A stretch of DNA of 64,000 nucleotides, taken from NCBI RefSeq assembly GCF_003268675.1, contig NZ_CP029378.1:1922001-1986000 (forward strand), in the 5' to 3' direction. The stretch comes from Streptomyces bacillaris. GTDB taxonomy: Bacteria; Actinomycetota; Actinomycetes; Streptomycetales; Streptomycetaceae. Below are positions 33,787 through 43,025 of this stretch, piece by piece. The notes below the pieces were generated by a model, which worked only from the letters and a program-made list of their open reading frames with translations, made no database searches and was not told where the DNA came from. The stretch's first letter is position 1, and every line of letters begins with the position of its first letter. The translations under genes and the position numbers were made by a program.

Positions 33787-35547
33787 TCAGAACTCCCCGG
33801 ATCGGTCGGTACGGATACGTTCGAGGAGCAGCAGCGAGACCGCGCACACCAGCATGAGAATCGTGCTGAGGGCCATCGCCTGCCCGTAGTTCAGCTCCCC
33901 GGAGCGGCCCAGCAGCCGGGCGACGGCGACCGGCAGGGTCGGGTTGTCGGGCCGGGCGATGAAGACGGTGGCGCCGAACTCCCCGAGCGAGACGGCGAAC
34001 GCGAACCCCGCCGCGACCAGCACCGCCCGCCGCACCAGCGGCAGATCGACCTCCCGCCAGGCCCGCAGCGGCGAGGCCCCCAGCACGGCGGCGGCCTCGC
34101 GCAGCCGCTCGTCCACCGCGCGGAGCACCGGGAGCATGGTCCGTACGACGAAGGGGACGCCCACCAGCGCCTGGGCCAGCGGGACCAGGATCCAGGAGGT
34201 ACGGAGGTCCAGCGGCGGCTTGTCGAGGGTGATGAGGAAACCGAAGCCGACGGTGACGGCGGAGACCCCGAGCGGCAGCATCAGCAGCGCGTCGAGGCCC
34301 CGTACGAGCCGTCCTGCCCGGCGGGTCAGGGCAGCCGCCGCGAGACCGCCGACGACCAGCGCGATGAGGGTGGCGACGAACGCGTACCGCAGCGAGTTGC
34401 CGACGGCCTCCAGCGGCGGTACGAGGAAGGTCGAGCCGCTGCCTCCGGCGCTCTGGAGGGCCTCGTAGTAGCCGAAGCCGTAACCGCCCGGACCGTCGAA
34501 CGACCGCTGCACCAGCACGCCGAGCGGCAGCAGGATCAGCAGCAGCGCGGTGAGCAGCACCCCGCCGAGCAGCGCCCACTGCCCGGGGCCGTGCGGCCTG
34601 CGGGAGGTCTGCGCCGGGTCGACGAGCTTCAGCGCCCGCTCCCGGCGCCGTACGGTCACGGCGTGCGCGGCGAGGATCGCGCCGACGGCCACGAACTGGA
34701 CCATGGTCAGCACGGCGGCCGTCGGCAGGTCGAGGAGTTGGGCGGTCTGGCGGTAGACCTCCACCTCCAGGGTGGAGTAGGCGGGGCCGCCGAGGATCTG
34801 CACGACACCGAACGAGGTGAACGTGAAGAGGAAGACCATCAGCGCGGCGGCGGCCACGGCCGGGGCGAGCGCGGGCAGCGTCACCCGCCGCCAGGCGGCG
34901 AACCGTCCGGCGCCGAGCACCCGGGCGGCCTCCTCCTGGCGCGGATCGAGCTGGGACCAGAGCCCGCCGACGGTCCGGACGACGACCGCGTAGTTGAAGA
35001 AGACGTGCGCCAGCAGGATCGCCCACACGGTGGTGTCGAGCCGCAGCCCCCACAGCTCGTCCAGGAGCCCGCCGCGCCCGAGCAGCGCCAGGAACGCGGT
35101 GCCGACGACGACGGTGGGCAGCACGAACGGCACGGTGACGACCGCGCGCAGAACCTGCTTGCCCGGGAAGTCGAAGCGCGCGAAGGCGTACGCGCCGGGC
35201 AGGGCGATCAGCAGGGTGAGCGCGGTGGAGGCGAGGGCCTGCCAGGTGGTGAACCAGAGGACGTCGAGGATGTCCGGGCGGGTCAGCACCTCGCCGATCC
35301 GCCCGAACTGCCAGACACCGTCCGTCTTCAGGCCGCGGCCGACGATCGCGGAGACGGGGTAGGCGAAGAAGACGGCGAAGAACGCGACGGGTACGGCCAT
35401 CAGACCGAGCCGCACCGCCGCTCCGCGCCACCCTCCGCCGCTTCCGGTCCGCGCGCCGCCGGACCGGGGTCCGGCGGCGGGGTCGGCTTCGGCGGCCTTG
35501 GTGAGGCCGTCTACTTCACGGCGATCGAGTGCCACGCCTGGACCCAC
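33787..35547 (-). CDS. thiP: Thiamine-type ABC transporter permease with two fused permease domains
   Basis: The 586-residue protein contains two homologous permease halves, each with about six TM helices and an EAA loop: EEAARVLGAGRFAAWRRVTLP in the first half, REAAAVLGASPLRAWREVDLP in the second. This tandem arrangement is the hallmark of ThiP/FbpB-type permeases, allowing one chain to form the channel. It overlaps the upstream binding-protein gene by 37 bases. The GTG used here has no clear ribosome-binding site and the first about 45 residues are low complexity, so the true start may be further in. Confidence 0.87.
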   Translation of the reverse strand: MGPGVALDRREVDGLTKAAEADPAAGPRSGGARTGSGGGWRGAAVRLGLMAVPVAFFAVFFAYPVSAIVGRGLKTDGVWQFGRIGEVLTRPDILDVLWFTTWQALASTALTLLIALPGAYAFARFDFPGKQVLRAVVTVPFVLPTVVVGTAFLALLGRGGLLDELWGLRLDTTVWAILLAHVFFNYAVVVRTVGGLWSQLDPRQEEAARVLGAGRFAAWRRVTLPALAPAVAAAALMVFLFTFTSFGVVQILGGPAYSTLEVEVYRQTAQLLDLPTAAVLTMVQFVAVGAILAAHAVTVRRRERALKLVDPAQTSRRPHGPGQWALLGGVLLTALLLILLPLGVLVQRSFDGPGGYGFGYYEALQSAGGSGSTFLVPPLEAVGNSLRYAFVATLIALVVGGLAAAALTRRAGRLVRGLDALLMLPLGVSAVTVGFGFLITLDKPPLDLRTSWILVPLAQALVGVPFVVRTMLPVLRAVDERLREAAAVLGASPLRAWREVDLPLVRRAVLVAAGFAFAVSLGEFGATVFIARPDNPTLPVAVARLLGRSGELNYGQAMALSTILMLVCAVSLLLLERIRTDRSGEF

Positions 35548-36614
35548 TGCTCACGGTTGGCGGCGATCTTCTCCGGGGACACCGTGGCCGGCTTCTCGAC
35601 GGTCTCACCGAACTCGGTGAAGATCTCCGGCAGCTTCGCGTCCGTCACGACCGGGTTGACGAACATGTTCAGCGGCACGTCCTCCTGGAACGTCTTGCTG
35701 ATCAGGAAGTCGAGCAGCGCCTTGCCGCCCGCCTCGTTCTTGGCGCCCTTCAGCAGACCGGCGTACTCGGTCTGGCGGAAGCAGGTGCCGGTGGAGACGC
35801 CGGTGGGGGCCTCCTTGGGCTGCGGGTCGGCGTAGAGGACCTCGACGGGCGGGCTGGAGGCGTAGCTGACGACCAGCGGCCGGTCCGCCTTGGCCTTCCT
35901 GCCGCCCGCGGAGCCGGAGAACTCCTCGTTGTAGGCCTGCTCCCAGCCGTCGACCACCTTGACGCCGTTGGCCTTCAGCTTCTTCCAGTAGTCCTGGTAG
36001 CCGTCCTCGCCCTGGGAGGCGATGGTGCCGAGGAGGAAGCCGAGGCCGGGCGAGGAGTTCGCCGCGTTCTCGGTGACCAGGAGGTTCTTGTACTCCGGCT
36101 TGATCAGGTCCTCGAAGGTCTGCGGCGGGTCGAGCTTCTTGTCCGCGAAGTACTTCTTGTCGTAGTTGACGCAGATGTCACCGGTGTCGACGGGTGTGAC
36201 CCGGTGCTCCTTGTCCTGCTCGGTGCCCTCCGCGACCCGGTCCAGGCCCTTGGCCTCGTACGCGGTGAAGAGGCCGTTGTCGAGGGCGCGGGAGAGCAGG
36301 GTGTTGTCGACGCCGAAGAAGACGTCGCCGCGCGGGGAGCCCTTGGTCAGGATCTCCTGGTTGAGGGCGGCACCGGCGTCGCCGCTCTTGAGCAGCTCGA
36401 CGGTGTAGCCGCTCTCCTCGGTGAACTGCTTCAGCACGTCTTCTGAGGCGTTGAAGGAGTCGTGGGTGACCAGGGTGACGGTCTTGGAGCCGCTGCCCTT
36501 GGACGCGCCGGACCCGGCCGGGGTGTCGTCGTCGGAGCCGCCGCAGCCCGCGAGGACGGTGACGCCGAGCGCAGCTGCGAGCGCGGTGGCGGCGTACTTC
36601 TTGGTGGTGTTCAT
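35511..36614 (-). CDS. thiB: Thiamine ABC transporter substrate-binding lipoprotein
   Basis: A 367-residue protein with a lipoprotein signal peptide ending in VLAGC (Cys24), a Ser/Gly linker and a type II periplasmic-binding fold. Motifs include VTLVTHDSFNASEDVLKQF, SPRGDVFFGVDNTLL and VDTGDICVNYDKKYF, which match ThiB/TbpA of thiamine importers. It captures thiamine, its phosphates or a related pyrimidine outside the cell. The ATG is preceded by AGGAGG. It is first in the operon behind a leader containing a TPP riboswitch. Confidence 0.9.
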   Translation of the reverse strand: MNTTKKYAATALAAALGVTVLAGCGGSDDDTPAGSGASKGSGSKTVTLVTHDSFNASEDVLKQFTEESGYTVELLKSGDAGAALNQEILTKGSPRGDVFFGVDNTLLSRALDNGLFTAYEAKGLDRVAEGTEQDKEHRVTPVDTGDICVNYDKKYFADKKLDPPQTFEDLIKPEYKNLLVTENAANSSPGLGFLLGTIASQGEDGYQDYWKKLKANGVKVVDGWEQAYNEEFSGSAGGRKAKADRPLVVSYASSPPVEVLYADPQPKEAPTGVSTGTCFRQTEYAGLLKGAKNEAGGKALLDFLISKTFQEDVPLNMFVNPVVTDAKLPEIFTEFGETVEKPATVSPEKIAANREQWVQAWHSIAVK

Positions 36615-36649
36615 GTGATTCCTCCTGGAGGTGACCAGGAAGAGACGCG

Positions 36650-36700
36650 GCCCTGCCCGCCCCCGGAGACGCAACAGACGTAACCGGAAGCGGGCAGGGC
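36650..36700 (-). terminator. Leader hairpin between the TPP riboswitch and thiB (expression platform candidate)
   Basis: An 11-bp perfect stem (36650-36660 with 36690-36700, GCCCTGCCCGC arms) encloses a 29-nt loop and lies between the aptamer and the thiB ribosome-binding site at about 36621-36626. It could be the ligand-controlled terminator or part of a switching structure. No clear U tract follows, so the mechanism is open. Confidence 0.5.
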
Positions 36701-36719
36701 GCAACAGCTTGAGTAAGGT

Positions 36720-36819
36720 CCGAACTTCCTACCCGGAATGACCCGGGCGAGGTTCAGAGGGTCTGCGGCCAACCTGTCCTTGGTGCCGCACTCTCAGCGC
36801 TGTGGCGCTCCCCTGTCGG
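36720..36819 (-). promoter_or_regulatory. TPP riboswitch (THI element)
   Basis: Read on the minus strand, the leader shows the conserved thi-box elements in order: ACAGGGGAGC, then GCTGAGAGTG, a variable arm, GACCCTCTGAACCT, and finally CCGGGTCATTCCGGGTAGG with GAAGTT at the 3' end. The CUGAGA and ACCUGAU-type motifs that grip the pyrimidine and pyrophosphate of TPP are recognisable (CTGAACCTC replacing the canonical ending). It precedes the thiBPQ transporter and should lower its expression when TPP is plentiful. Confidence 0.93.
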
Positions 36820-36907
36820 AATATGAAGTTGATTTCGCGCCCAGGCTACACCGGCGGATTTCGGCCGGTACGGCTGAGGTGACCGGCGCCCGGAGCCCCG
36901 GCCGCTC

Positions 36908-38014
36908 TCAGCGCTCCGAGGCCGCCAGCTGTCCGCAGGCCCCGTCGATCTCCTGGCCGCGGGTGTCCCGGACGGTGACGGGCACGCCGTGGGCCGCGAT
37001 GGCCTCGACGAACGCCTTCTCGTCCTCGGGGCGCGAGGCGGTCCACTTGGAGCCGGGGGTGGGGTTGAGCGGGATCAGGTTGACGTGGACCCGCTTGCCC
37101 TTGAGCAGCCGGCCGAGGAGGTCGCCGCGCCAGGCCTGGTCGTTGATGTCCCGGATGAGGGCGTACTCGATGGAGATGCGGCGGCCGGACTTCTCCGCGT
37201 ACTCCCAGGCCGCGTCGAGCACCTCGCGGACCTTCCACCGGGTGTTGACCGGGACGAGGGTGTCGCGCAGCTCGTCGTCCGGGGCGTGCAGCGAGACGGC
37301 GAGGCGGCACTTGAACCCCTCGTCCGCGAAGCGCAGCATCGCCGGGACGAGCCCGACGGTGGAGACGGTGATCCCGCGCTGGGAGAGACCGAGGCCGTCC
37401 GGCTCGGGGTCGGTGAGCCGGCGGATGGCACCGACGACCCGCTTGTAGTTGGCGAGCGGCTCGCCCATGCCCATGAAGACGATGTTGGAGAGCCGGGCCG
37501 GACCGCCGGGCACCTCGCCGTCGCGCAGGGCGCGCATGCCGTCGACGATCTGGTGCACGATCTCGGCGGTCGACAGATTGCGGTCGAGCCCGGCCTGCCC
37601 GGTGGCGCAGAACGGGCAGTTCATCCCGCAGCCGGCCTGGGAGGAGATGCACATCGTGACGCGCTCGGGGTAGCGCATCAGGACGGACTCGACGAGCGTG
37701 CCGTCGTGCAGCTTCCACAGCGTCTTACGGGTGGTGTCGTCGTCGCAGCTGATGTGCCGCACCACGGACATGAGCTCGGGGAACAGCGCCTCGGCGAGCT
37801 TCTCCCGGGACCCGGCGGGGATGTTGGTCCACTCGGCCGGGTCGTGCGCGTACCGCGCGAAGTAGTGCTGCGAGAGCTGCTGGGCGCGGAACGGCTTCTC
37901 GCCGGTCGCGGCGACCGCTTCCTTGCGCTCGGCGGGCGTGAGGTCGGCGAGGTGCCGCGGGGGCTTCTTGGCTCCGCGGGGCGCGACGAAAGTGAGTTCT
38001 CCGGGCTTAGGCAT
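36908..38014 (-). CDS. rlmN: 23S rRNA (adenine2503-C2)-methyltransferase, dual-specificity
   Basis: A 368-residue radical SAM enzyme. The 4Fe-4S cluster cysteines lie in CGMNCPFC (Cys129, Cys133, Cys136), the spacing typical of RlmN. Other features are [22 protein letters not shown] and a C-terminal [18 protein letters not shown] that carries the methyl-carrying Cys. It methylates A2503 of 23S rRNA and A37 of some tRNAs. It is monocistronic, placed between the thi operon leader and cdsA. Confidence 0.95.
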   Translation of the reverse strand: MPKPGELTFVAPRGAKKPPRHLADLTPAERKEAVAATGEKPFRAQQLSQHYFARYAHDPAEWTNIPAGSREKLAEALFPELMSVVRHISCDDDTTRKTLWKLHDGTLVESVLMRYPERVTMCISSQAGCGMNCPFCATGQAGLDRNLSTAEIVHQIVDGMRALRDGEVPGGPARLSNIVFMGMGEPLANYKRVVGAIRRLTDPEPDGLGLSQRGITVSTVGLVPAMLRFADEGFKCRLAVSLHAPDDELRDTLVPVNTRWKVREVLDAAWEYAEKSGRRISIEYALIRDINDQAWRGDLLGRLLKGKRVHVNLIPLNPTPGSKWTASRPEDEKAFVEAIAAHGVPVTVRDTRGQEIDGACGQLAASER

Positions 38015-38041
38015 GGTTCATCCAGTGTCGCAGACATACGG

Positions 38042-38078
38042 GTGAGGGCCCGCCGCCCTGTGGACGACGGACCCTCAC
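38042..38078 (-). terminator. Terminator downstream of cdsA
   Basis: A 14-bp inverted repeat (38042-38055 with 38065-38078) lies about 50 bases past the cdsA stop. Its two mismatches become G-U pairs in the minus-strand RNA, which points to termination of the pyrH/frr/cdsA-side transcript. Confidence 0.65.
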
Positions 38079-38125
38079 TCGTGGAACGTGCAGGTGGGAC
38101 GTGGTGCGCGCCCTCGGAAGGACGC

Positions 38126-39223
38126 TCAGCCCGAGCCGACGAACAGCACCAGCAGCAGCCAGACCACCGGCGCGGTCGGCAGCAGCGAGTCCAGCCGGTC
38201 CATGATGCCGCCGTGGCCGGGGAGCAGGGTTCCCATGTCCTTGATCCCCAGATCCCGCTTGATCATGGACTCGCCCAGGTCACCGAGGGTGGCGCTGACG
38301 GCGACCGCGAGGCCGAGCAGCAGCCCCTGCCACCAGGAGCCGCCGTCGATCAGGAACTCCATGCAGAGCGCGCCCGCGACCATGGCGAAGGAGACCGCGC
38401 CGAGCAGGCCCTCACGGGTCTTGCCGGGGCTGATGCGGGGGGCCAGCTTGTGGGTGCCGAAGCGCCAGCCGACCGCGTACGCCCCGGTGTCGCTGACGAC
38501 GGTGAGGACGAGGAAGGTGAGGACCCGCCACGGCCCGTCGTCCGACGTCAGCATCATGGCGACGAAGGTGGCCAGGAACGGGACGTAGAACGCGGCGAAG
38601 ACCCCCGCGGTGACGTCCTTGAGGTAGCCCTCCGGTGGCTCGGTCATCCGCCAGACCAGCACCGCGAGGGCGGTCAGGGCCATCGCGACCCAGGCCCCCT
38701 CCGCGCCGCGCGCGTACCCGGCGACGACCATCGCGGCACCGCCGACGGCCAGCGGGATCAGGGGCGCGTTGATGCCCTTCTGCTCCCGCAGCCGGGAGGT
38801 CAGCTCCCAGAGGCCGACGACGACGGCAAGGGCGATCACGCCGACGAAGATGGCCTTCACGAAGAACAGCGAGGCGACGATGACGGCGCCGAGCCCCACG
38901 CCGACCCCTATGGCGGCGCGCAGATCACGCCCCGCACGCTTCTTCTGCGGCGGGGACGGCAGCGGGGTGGACATGGGCTCCTGCGGCATCTCGTCACGGA
39001 ACAGGGGGCCGCCGACGTGCGCGGCATCCCCGTTCCGGCGGTCGCGGCCGACCGCGTCTGCTTCTACGTCTCTACCTGCGTCGGGAACGTCCGGCACGTT
39101 GGGCATGGGCCGAGTCTGCTGGGCTTCATGCACATCGTAGGCGGGACCCGCCGGAGCGACCCCCATCTCGGGGGCGGCCCGGTAACCGGCTCCCTGCGGT
39201 GCGCCCCAGGAAGAGTCGTTCAT
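38126..39223 (-). CDS. cdsA: Phosphatidate cytidylyltransferase
   Basis: The 365-residue enzyme makes CDP-diacylglycerol from phosphatidate and CTP at the membrane. An N-terminal cytoplasmic extension of about 100 residues, acidic and proline-containing, precedes about eight TM helices. The family signature region reads VSDTGAYAVGWRFG, then ISPGKTREG near the C-terminus. Its ATG overlaps the frr stop codon (ATGA), indicating coupled translation. The long extension is common in Streptomyces and absent from E. coli CdsA. Confidence 0.93.
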   Translation of the reverse strand: MNDSSWGAPQGAGYRAAPEMGVAPAGPAYDVHEAQQTRPMPNVPDVPDAGRDVEADAVGRDRRNGDAAHVGGPLFRDEMPQEPMSTPLPSPPQKKRAGRDLRAAIGVGVGLGAVIVASLFFVKAIFVGVIALAVVVGLWELTSRLREQKGINAPLIPLAVGGAAMVVAGYARGAEGAWVAMALTALAVLVWRMTEPPEGYLKDVTAGVFAAFYVPFLATFVAMMLTSDDGPWRVLTFLVLTVVSDTGAYAVGWRFGTHKLAPRISPGKTREGLLGAVSFAMVAGALCMEFLIDGGSWWQGLLLGLAVAVSATLGDLGESMIKRDLGIKDMGTLLPGHGGIMDRLDSLLPTAPVVWLLLVLFVGSG

Positions 39224-39780
39224 CAGACTTCGAGCAGCTCGGCTTCCTTGTGCTTGAGCAGCTCGTCCACCTGCGCGACGTACTTCGCGGTGGTGTCGTC
39301 CAGCTCCTTCTCGGCGCGGCGGACCTCGTCCTCGCCGGACTCCTTGTCCTTGACGAGCTTGTCGAGCGCTTCCTTGGCCTTGCGGCGGATGGAGCGGATC
39401 GAGATCTTGGAGTCCTCGGCCTTGCCCTTGGCGACCTTGATGTACTCCTTGCGGCGGTCCTGGGTCAGCTCGGGGAACGTCACCCGGATGATGTTGCCGT
39501 CGTTGCTCGGGTTGACACCGAGGTCGGAGTCGCGGATCGCCTGCTCGATGTTGCGCAGCGCGGTCTTGTCGAACGGCGTCACGACGGCCATCCGCGGCTC
39601 GGGCACCGAGAACGAGGCGAGCTGGTTGATCGGGGTCAGCGCGCCGTAGTAGTCCGCGACGATCTTGTTGAACATCGCCGGGTGCGCACGGCCGGTACGG
39701 ATCGCGGCGAAGTCCTCTTTCGCGACGACGACGGCCTTCTCCATCTTCTCCTCGGCTTCGAGGAGGATTTCTTCGATCAC
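39223..39780 (-). CDS. frr: Ribosome recycling factor
   Basis: The 185-residue protein shows full-length RRF features: an N-terminal helix with [33 protein letters not shown], a beta domain with [14 protein letters not shown], and a C-terminal coiled-coil ending [12 protein letters not shown]. With EF-G it splits post-termination ribosomes. I prefer the second of two consecutive GTG codons because CAGGAG sits at better spacing and family N-termini align there. It is coupled to cdsA. Confidence 0.95.
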   Translation of the reverse strand: MIEEILLEAEEKMEKAVVVAKEDFAAIRTGRAHPAMFNKIVADYYGALTPINQLASFSVPEPRMAVVTPFDKTALRNIEQAIRDSDLGVNPSNDGNIIRVTFPELTQDRRKEYIKVAKGKAEDSKISIRSIRRKAKEALDKLVKDKESGEDEVRRAEKELDDTTAKYVAQVDELLKHKEAELLEV

Positions 39781-39896
39781 CACGTGCTCCTGCGTGTCTT
39801 GAGCGGGCCCGTCATCGACGGGTCCTGCGGGTCCTGCGTCGCGTCCTCACCTGCACGGTGTCCGACCGGCAGGCCGTTGTCCATCCTGGGGGGCCG

Positions 39897-40673
39897 TCAG
39901 GCCCGGGTGCTCTCGTCGCTCACGAGCGTGCCGATCTTCTCACCCTTGACCGCGCGGGCGATATTGCCCTCGGCGGTCAGCTCGAAGACGAGGATCGGGA
40001 GCTTGTTGTCACGGCAGAGCGTGATGGCGGTGGCGTCGGCGACCTTCAGGTCGCGCGTGATCACCTCGCCGTACTCCAGCGCGTCGAACTTCACCGCGTC
40101 GGGGTTGGCCTTCGGGTCGGAGTCGTAGACCCCGTCCACACCGTTCTTCCCCATGAGCAGCGCCTCGGCGTCGATCTCCAGGGCGCGCTGGGCGGCGGTG
40201 GTGTCGGTGGAGAAGTACGGCATGCCCATACCGGCGCCGAAGATGACGACGCGCCCCTTCTCCAGGTGCCGCACCGCACGGAGCGGGATGTACGGCTCCG
40301 CGACCTGGCCCATGGTGATAGCGGTCTGGACGCGCGAGTCGATGCCCTCCTTCTCCAGGAAGTCCTGGAGCGCCAGGCAGTTCATGACGGTGCCGAGCAT
40401 GCCCATGTAGTCGGACCGGGCCCGGTCCATGCCGCGCTGCTGGAGCTCGGCACCGCGGAAGAAGTTGCCTCCTCCGATGACCACCGCGATCTGGGCGCCG
40501 TCGCGGACGACGGCGGCGATCTCGCGGGCGATGGTGTGCACGACGTCGGGGTCGACGCCGAGGCCGCCGCCACCGGCGAATGCCTCACCGGAGAGCTTCA
40601 GCATGAAGCGCCCGGAGCCCTTGTCGTCGTCGCGCCTGTCGTCGGCCTGAGTGGCGTCCGCGCCCTTGTCCAT
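39897..40673 (-). CDS. pyrH: UMP kinase
   Basis: The 258-residue amino-acid-kinase fold enzyme phosphorylates UMP to UDP. It shows [53 protein letters not shown] and [14 protein letters not shown], all typical of bacterial PyrH. Its N-terminus has about 20 extra acidic residues. A GAGGAG ribosome-binding site precedes the ATG. It lies between tsf and frr, as in most bacteria, separated from tsf by a terminator. Confidence 0.95.
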   Translation of the reverse strand: MDKGADATQADDRRDDDKGSGRFMLKLSGEAFAGGGGLGVDPDVVHTIAREIAAVVRDGAQIAVVIGGGNFFRGAELQQRGMDRARSDYMGMLGTVMNCLALQDFLEKEGIDSRVQTAITMGQVAEPYIPLRAVRHLEKGRVVIFGAGMGMPYFSTDTTAAQRALEIDAEALLMGKNGVDGVYDSDPKANPDAVKFDALEYGEVITRDLKVADATAITLCRDNKLPILVFELTAEGNIARAVKGEKIGTLVSDESTRA

Positions 40674-40701
40674 GGAAATTCTCCTCGTGCACATACGAAG
40701 A

Positions 40702-40746
40702 AGGCCATTGCCGGTGGGTCTGGTGTCCCTACAGCGGCAATGGCCT
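40702..40746 (-). terminator. Terminator of the rpsB-tsf transcription unit
   Basis: A perfect 12-bp stem (40702-40713 with 40735-40746, AGGCCATTGCCG arms) with a 21-nt loop. On the minus strand it is followed by TCTTCG. It separates tsf from pyrH, so pyrH probably has its own promoter. Confidence 0.75.
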
Positions 40747-40834
40747 CCTCGTCAGATCTGCGGTCGTCCGGCGTGAGTGCGGCCGTCGACTGCACCAGAC
40801 CCTATCGGGTCCGGCGCTGTTCGCCCGGACGGAC

Positions 40835-41671
40835 TCAGATGCCGACCTTGATGCGCGAGAAGCGCTTCAGGGTGACACCGGCCTCGTCCAGGACCTTCTG
40901 GACGGACTTCTTGGCGTCCAGCGCGTACGGCTGGCCGAGGAGGGTGGCCTCCTTGAAGAAGCCGTTGACGCGACCCTCGACGATCTTCGGGAGGGCGGCC
41001 TCGGGCTTGCCCTCGGCGCGGGTGGTCTCCTCGGCGACGCGGCGCTCGGCCTCGACGACCTCGGCCGGGACGTCCTCGCGGGAGAGGTACTTCGGCGCGA
41101 AGGCGGCGATGTGCTGGGCGATGCCCTTGGCCAGCTCGGCGTCGGCCTTGTCCAGCTCGACCAGGACACCGATCTGCGGGGGCAGGTCGGGCATGGTGCG
41201 GTGCATGTAGACGGAGACGAAGGCGCCGGTGAACTGCGCGAAGCGGTCCAGGACGATCTTCTCGCCGAGGTTGGCGTTGGCCTCGTCCACGTACGCCTGG
41301 ACGGTCTTGCCGGGCTCGATCTCGGAGGCGAGGAGCGCGGCGATGTCGGCCGGGGAGGTGGCGGCGACGTGCGCGGCCAGCGCGTTGGCGACGGCCTGGA
41401 ACTTGTCACCCTTGGCGACGAAGTCCGTCTCGCACTTCAGCTCGAGGAGGACGCCGGAGGTCTTGTCCTCGGAGATGAGGGAGACGACGGCACCGTTCTC
41501 GGCCGAGCGGCCCTCGCGCTTGGCGACGCCCTTCTGGCCCTTGATACGGAGCGCCTCGACGGCCTTGTCGACGTTGCCGTCGGCCTCGTCGAGCGCCTTC
41601 TTGCAGTCCATCATGCCGGCGCCGGTGAGCTCGCGGAGCTTCTTGACGTCAGCGGCGGTGTAGTTCGCCAT
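40835..41671 (-). CDS. tsf: Elongation factor Ts
   Basis: A 278-residue EF-Ts. The N-terminal UBA-like domain has VKKLRELTGAGMMDCKKALDEADG and the EF-Tu contact site reads CETDFVAKGDKF. The core domains follow. It recycles EF-Tu-GDP. It is second in the rpsB-tsf operon, about 100 bases after rpsB. Confidence 0.96.
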   Translation of the reverse strand: MANYTAADVKKLRELTGAGMMDCKKALDEADGNVDKAVEALRIKGQKGVAKREGRSAENGAVVSLISEDKTSGVLLELKCETDFVAKGDKFQAVANALAAHVAATSPADIAALLASEIEPGKTVQAYVDEANANLGEKIVLDRFAQFTGAFVSVYMHRTMPDLPPQIGVLVELDKADAELAKGIAQHIAAFAPKYLSREDVPAEVVEAERRVAEETTRAEGKPEAALPKIVEGRVNGFFKEATLLGQPYALDAKKSVQKVLDEAGVTLKRFSRIKVGI

Positions 41672-41714
41672 GAGTCTGTATGTCTCTCTCGAAGTCTGAA
41701 AGATCTACGGGTGA

Positions 41715-41752
41715 ACGGCGGGGGCGGCGCTCGTGGCACCGGCCCCCGCCGT
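41715..41752 (-). terminator. Intercistronic rpsB-tsf attenuator hairpin
   Basis: An 11-bp perfect stem (41715-41725 with 41742-41752, ACGGCGGGGGC arms) encloses a 16-nt loop between rpsB and tsf. A factor-independent attenuator between these genes has been described in Streptomyces (from memory); partial termination would yield more S2 than EF-Ts transcript. Confidence 0.65.
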
Positions 41753-41770
41753 CAGCACGCGTGACGGGTG

Positions 41771-42679
41771 TCAGGCCTGCTCGGCGTCCGCGGCCGGAGC
41801 CTCGGCCTCGGCGACGGCCTCGGCCGGCTTCTCGGCGTCGGCGACCTTCTCGGTCTCGGCGGAGGACTGGACCTCGGCGGCGGCCGCGGTCTCGTCCTTC
41901 TTGTCGCCCTCGAGCAGGTCGCGCTCCCACTCGGCGAGCGGCTCGCCGGCAGCCTTCTCGCCCGGCTTCGAGTCACCGGTGGCGGCACCGGAGCGGGCGA
42001 TGAGGCCCTCGGCGACGGCGTCGGCGATCACGCGGGTGAGCAGGGTGACGGAGCGGATCGCGTCGTCGTTGCCCGGAATCTTGTAGTCGACCTCGTCGGG
42101 GTCGCAGTTGGTGTCGAGGATCGCGACGACCGGGATGTGGAGCTTGCGCGCCTCACCGACGGCGATGTGCTCCTTCTTGGTGTCGACGATCCAGACGGCG
42201 CTGGGCACCTTCTGCATCTCGCGGATACCACCGAGGGTCTTCTCCAGCTTGGCCTTCTCGCGCGAGAGGACCAGGAGCTCCTTCTTGGTGAGGCCGGAGG
42301 CGGCCACGTCCTCGAAGTCGATGAGCTCCAGCTCCTTCAGGCGCTGGAGGCGCTTGTAGACGGTGGAGAAGTTGGTGAGCATGCCACCGAGCCAACGCTG
42401 GTTGACGTACGGCATGCCGACGCGCGTCGCCTGCTCGGCGATGGCCTCCTGGGCCTGCTTCTTCGTACCCACGAACATGATGGAGCCGCCGTGGGCGACG
42501 GTCTCCTTGACGAACTCGTAGGCGCGGTCGATGTACGACAGCGACTGGAGCAGGTCGATGATGTAGATGCCGTTGCGCTCGGTGAAGATGAAGCGCTTCA
42601 TCTTCGGGTTCCAGCGACGGGTCTGGTGACCGAAGTGGACGCCGCTTTCCAGCAGCTCCCGCATCGTGACGACGGCCAT
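41771..42679 (-). CDS. rpsB: 30S ribosomal protein S2
   Basis: A 302-residue uS2 protein with [20 protein letters not shown] at its start, [21 protein letters not shown] and [20 protein letters not shown]. The last about 60 residues form an Ala/Glu-rich tail (with [20 protein letters not shown]), longer than in E. coli S2 and typical of actinomycetes. It is first in the rpsB-tsf operon. Confidence 0.96.
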   Translation of the reverse strand: MAVVTMRELLESGVHFGHQTRRWNPKMKRFIFTERNGIYIIDLLQSLSYIDRAYEFVKETVAHGGSIMFVGTKKQAQEAIAEQATRVGMPYVNQRWLGGMLTNFSTVYKRLQRLKELELIDFEDVAASGLTKKELLVLSREKAKLEKTLGGIREMQKVPSAVWIVDTKKEHIAVGEARKLHIPVVAILDTNCDPDEVDYKIPGNDDAIRSVTLLTRVIADAVAEGLIARSGAATGDSKPGEKAAGEPLAEWERDLLEGDKKDETAAAAEVQSSAETEKVADAEKPAEAVAEAEAPAADAEQA

Positions 42680-43025
42680 GGCCGTACTCCTTGAGGTACT
42701 CGGTTATCGCGACCGCAGGTTTGCGCTCGCGCCTGACGCCCCGACGCGCCGTGCCACGAGGGACCGAGGAGCGCGGCCACCGTCCGCTGAGAGGGAGGTG
42801 GCGGGGCGTGCGAAGTCGACCCGGTGACCCGGATCGCCGTAAGAAGTGTACGGGACCCGCCGGGTGCCGGGTGACGGAGATGTCCATGAGCGGGCGGGGC
42901 CGGCTGCCGGCGGCGAGCGCGCTCGGTGTCCACGGTCGGGTGACGGAGATGTCCACAACCGGCGAGTAGTCCACAGGCGCGGCCCATGATCCCCGGAATC
43001 CCGGCCTCCGGGAGAACGTGGGCGC
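42680..43025. other. Divergent regulatory region between rpsB and the M23 gene
   Basis: No gene is supported. It should hold the rpsB promoter (minus strand) and the M23 gene promoter (plus). A TACACT hexamer on the minus strand near 42845-42850 could be a -10 element, but no consensus -35 accompanies it. The most striking feature is the 19-bp direct repeat listed separately. Confidence 0.4.
42868..42955. repeat. 19-bp direct repeat upstream of rpsB
   Basis: The sequence CGGGTGACGGAGATGTCCA occurs exactly twice, at 42868-42886 and 42937-42955, with a 69-bp period. The second copy continues into CAACC. Neither copy is in a gene. The spacing (about 6.5 helical turns) does not place both on one DNA face, but exact conservation in noncoding DNA suggests a protein-binding site. 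Confidence 0.85.

Noticed and set aside
32759..35431. Fusion of thiQ with a long upstream frame (890 codons)
   Set aside because: The ATPase domain begins at MLSLEAATVRFG. The preceding part is antisense-like Arg/Gly-rich translation over thiP, which has its own full set of TM helices.
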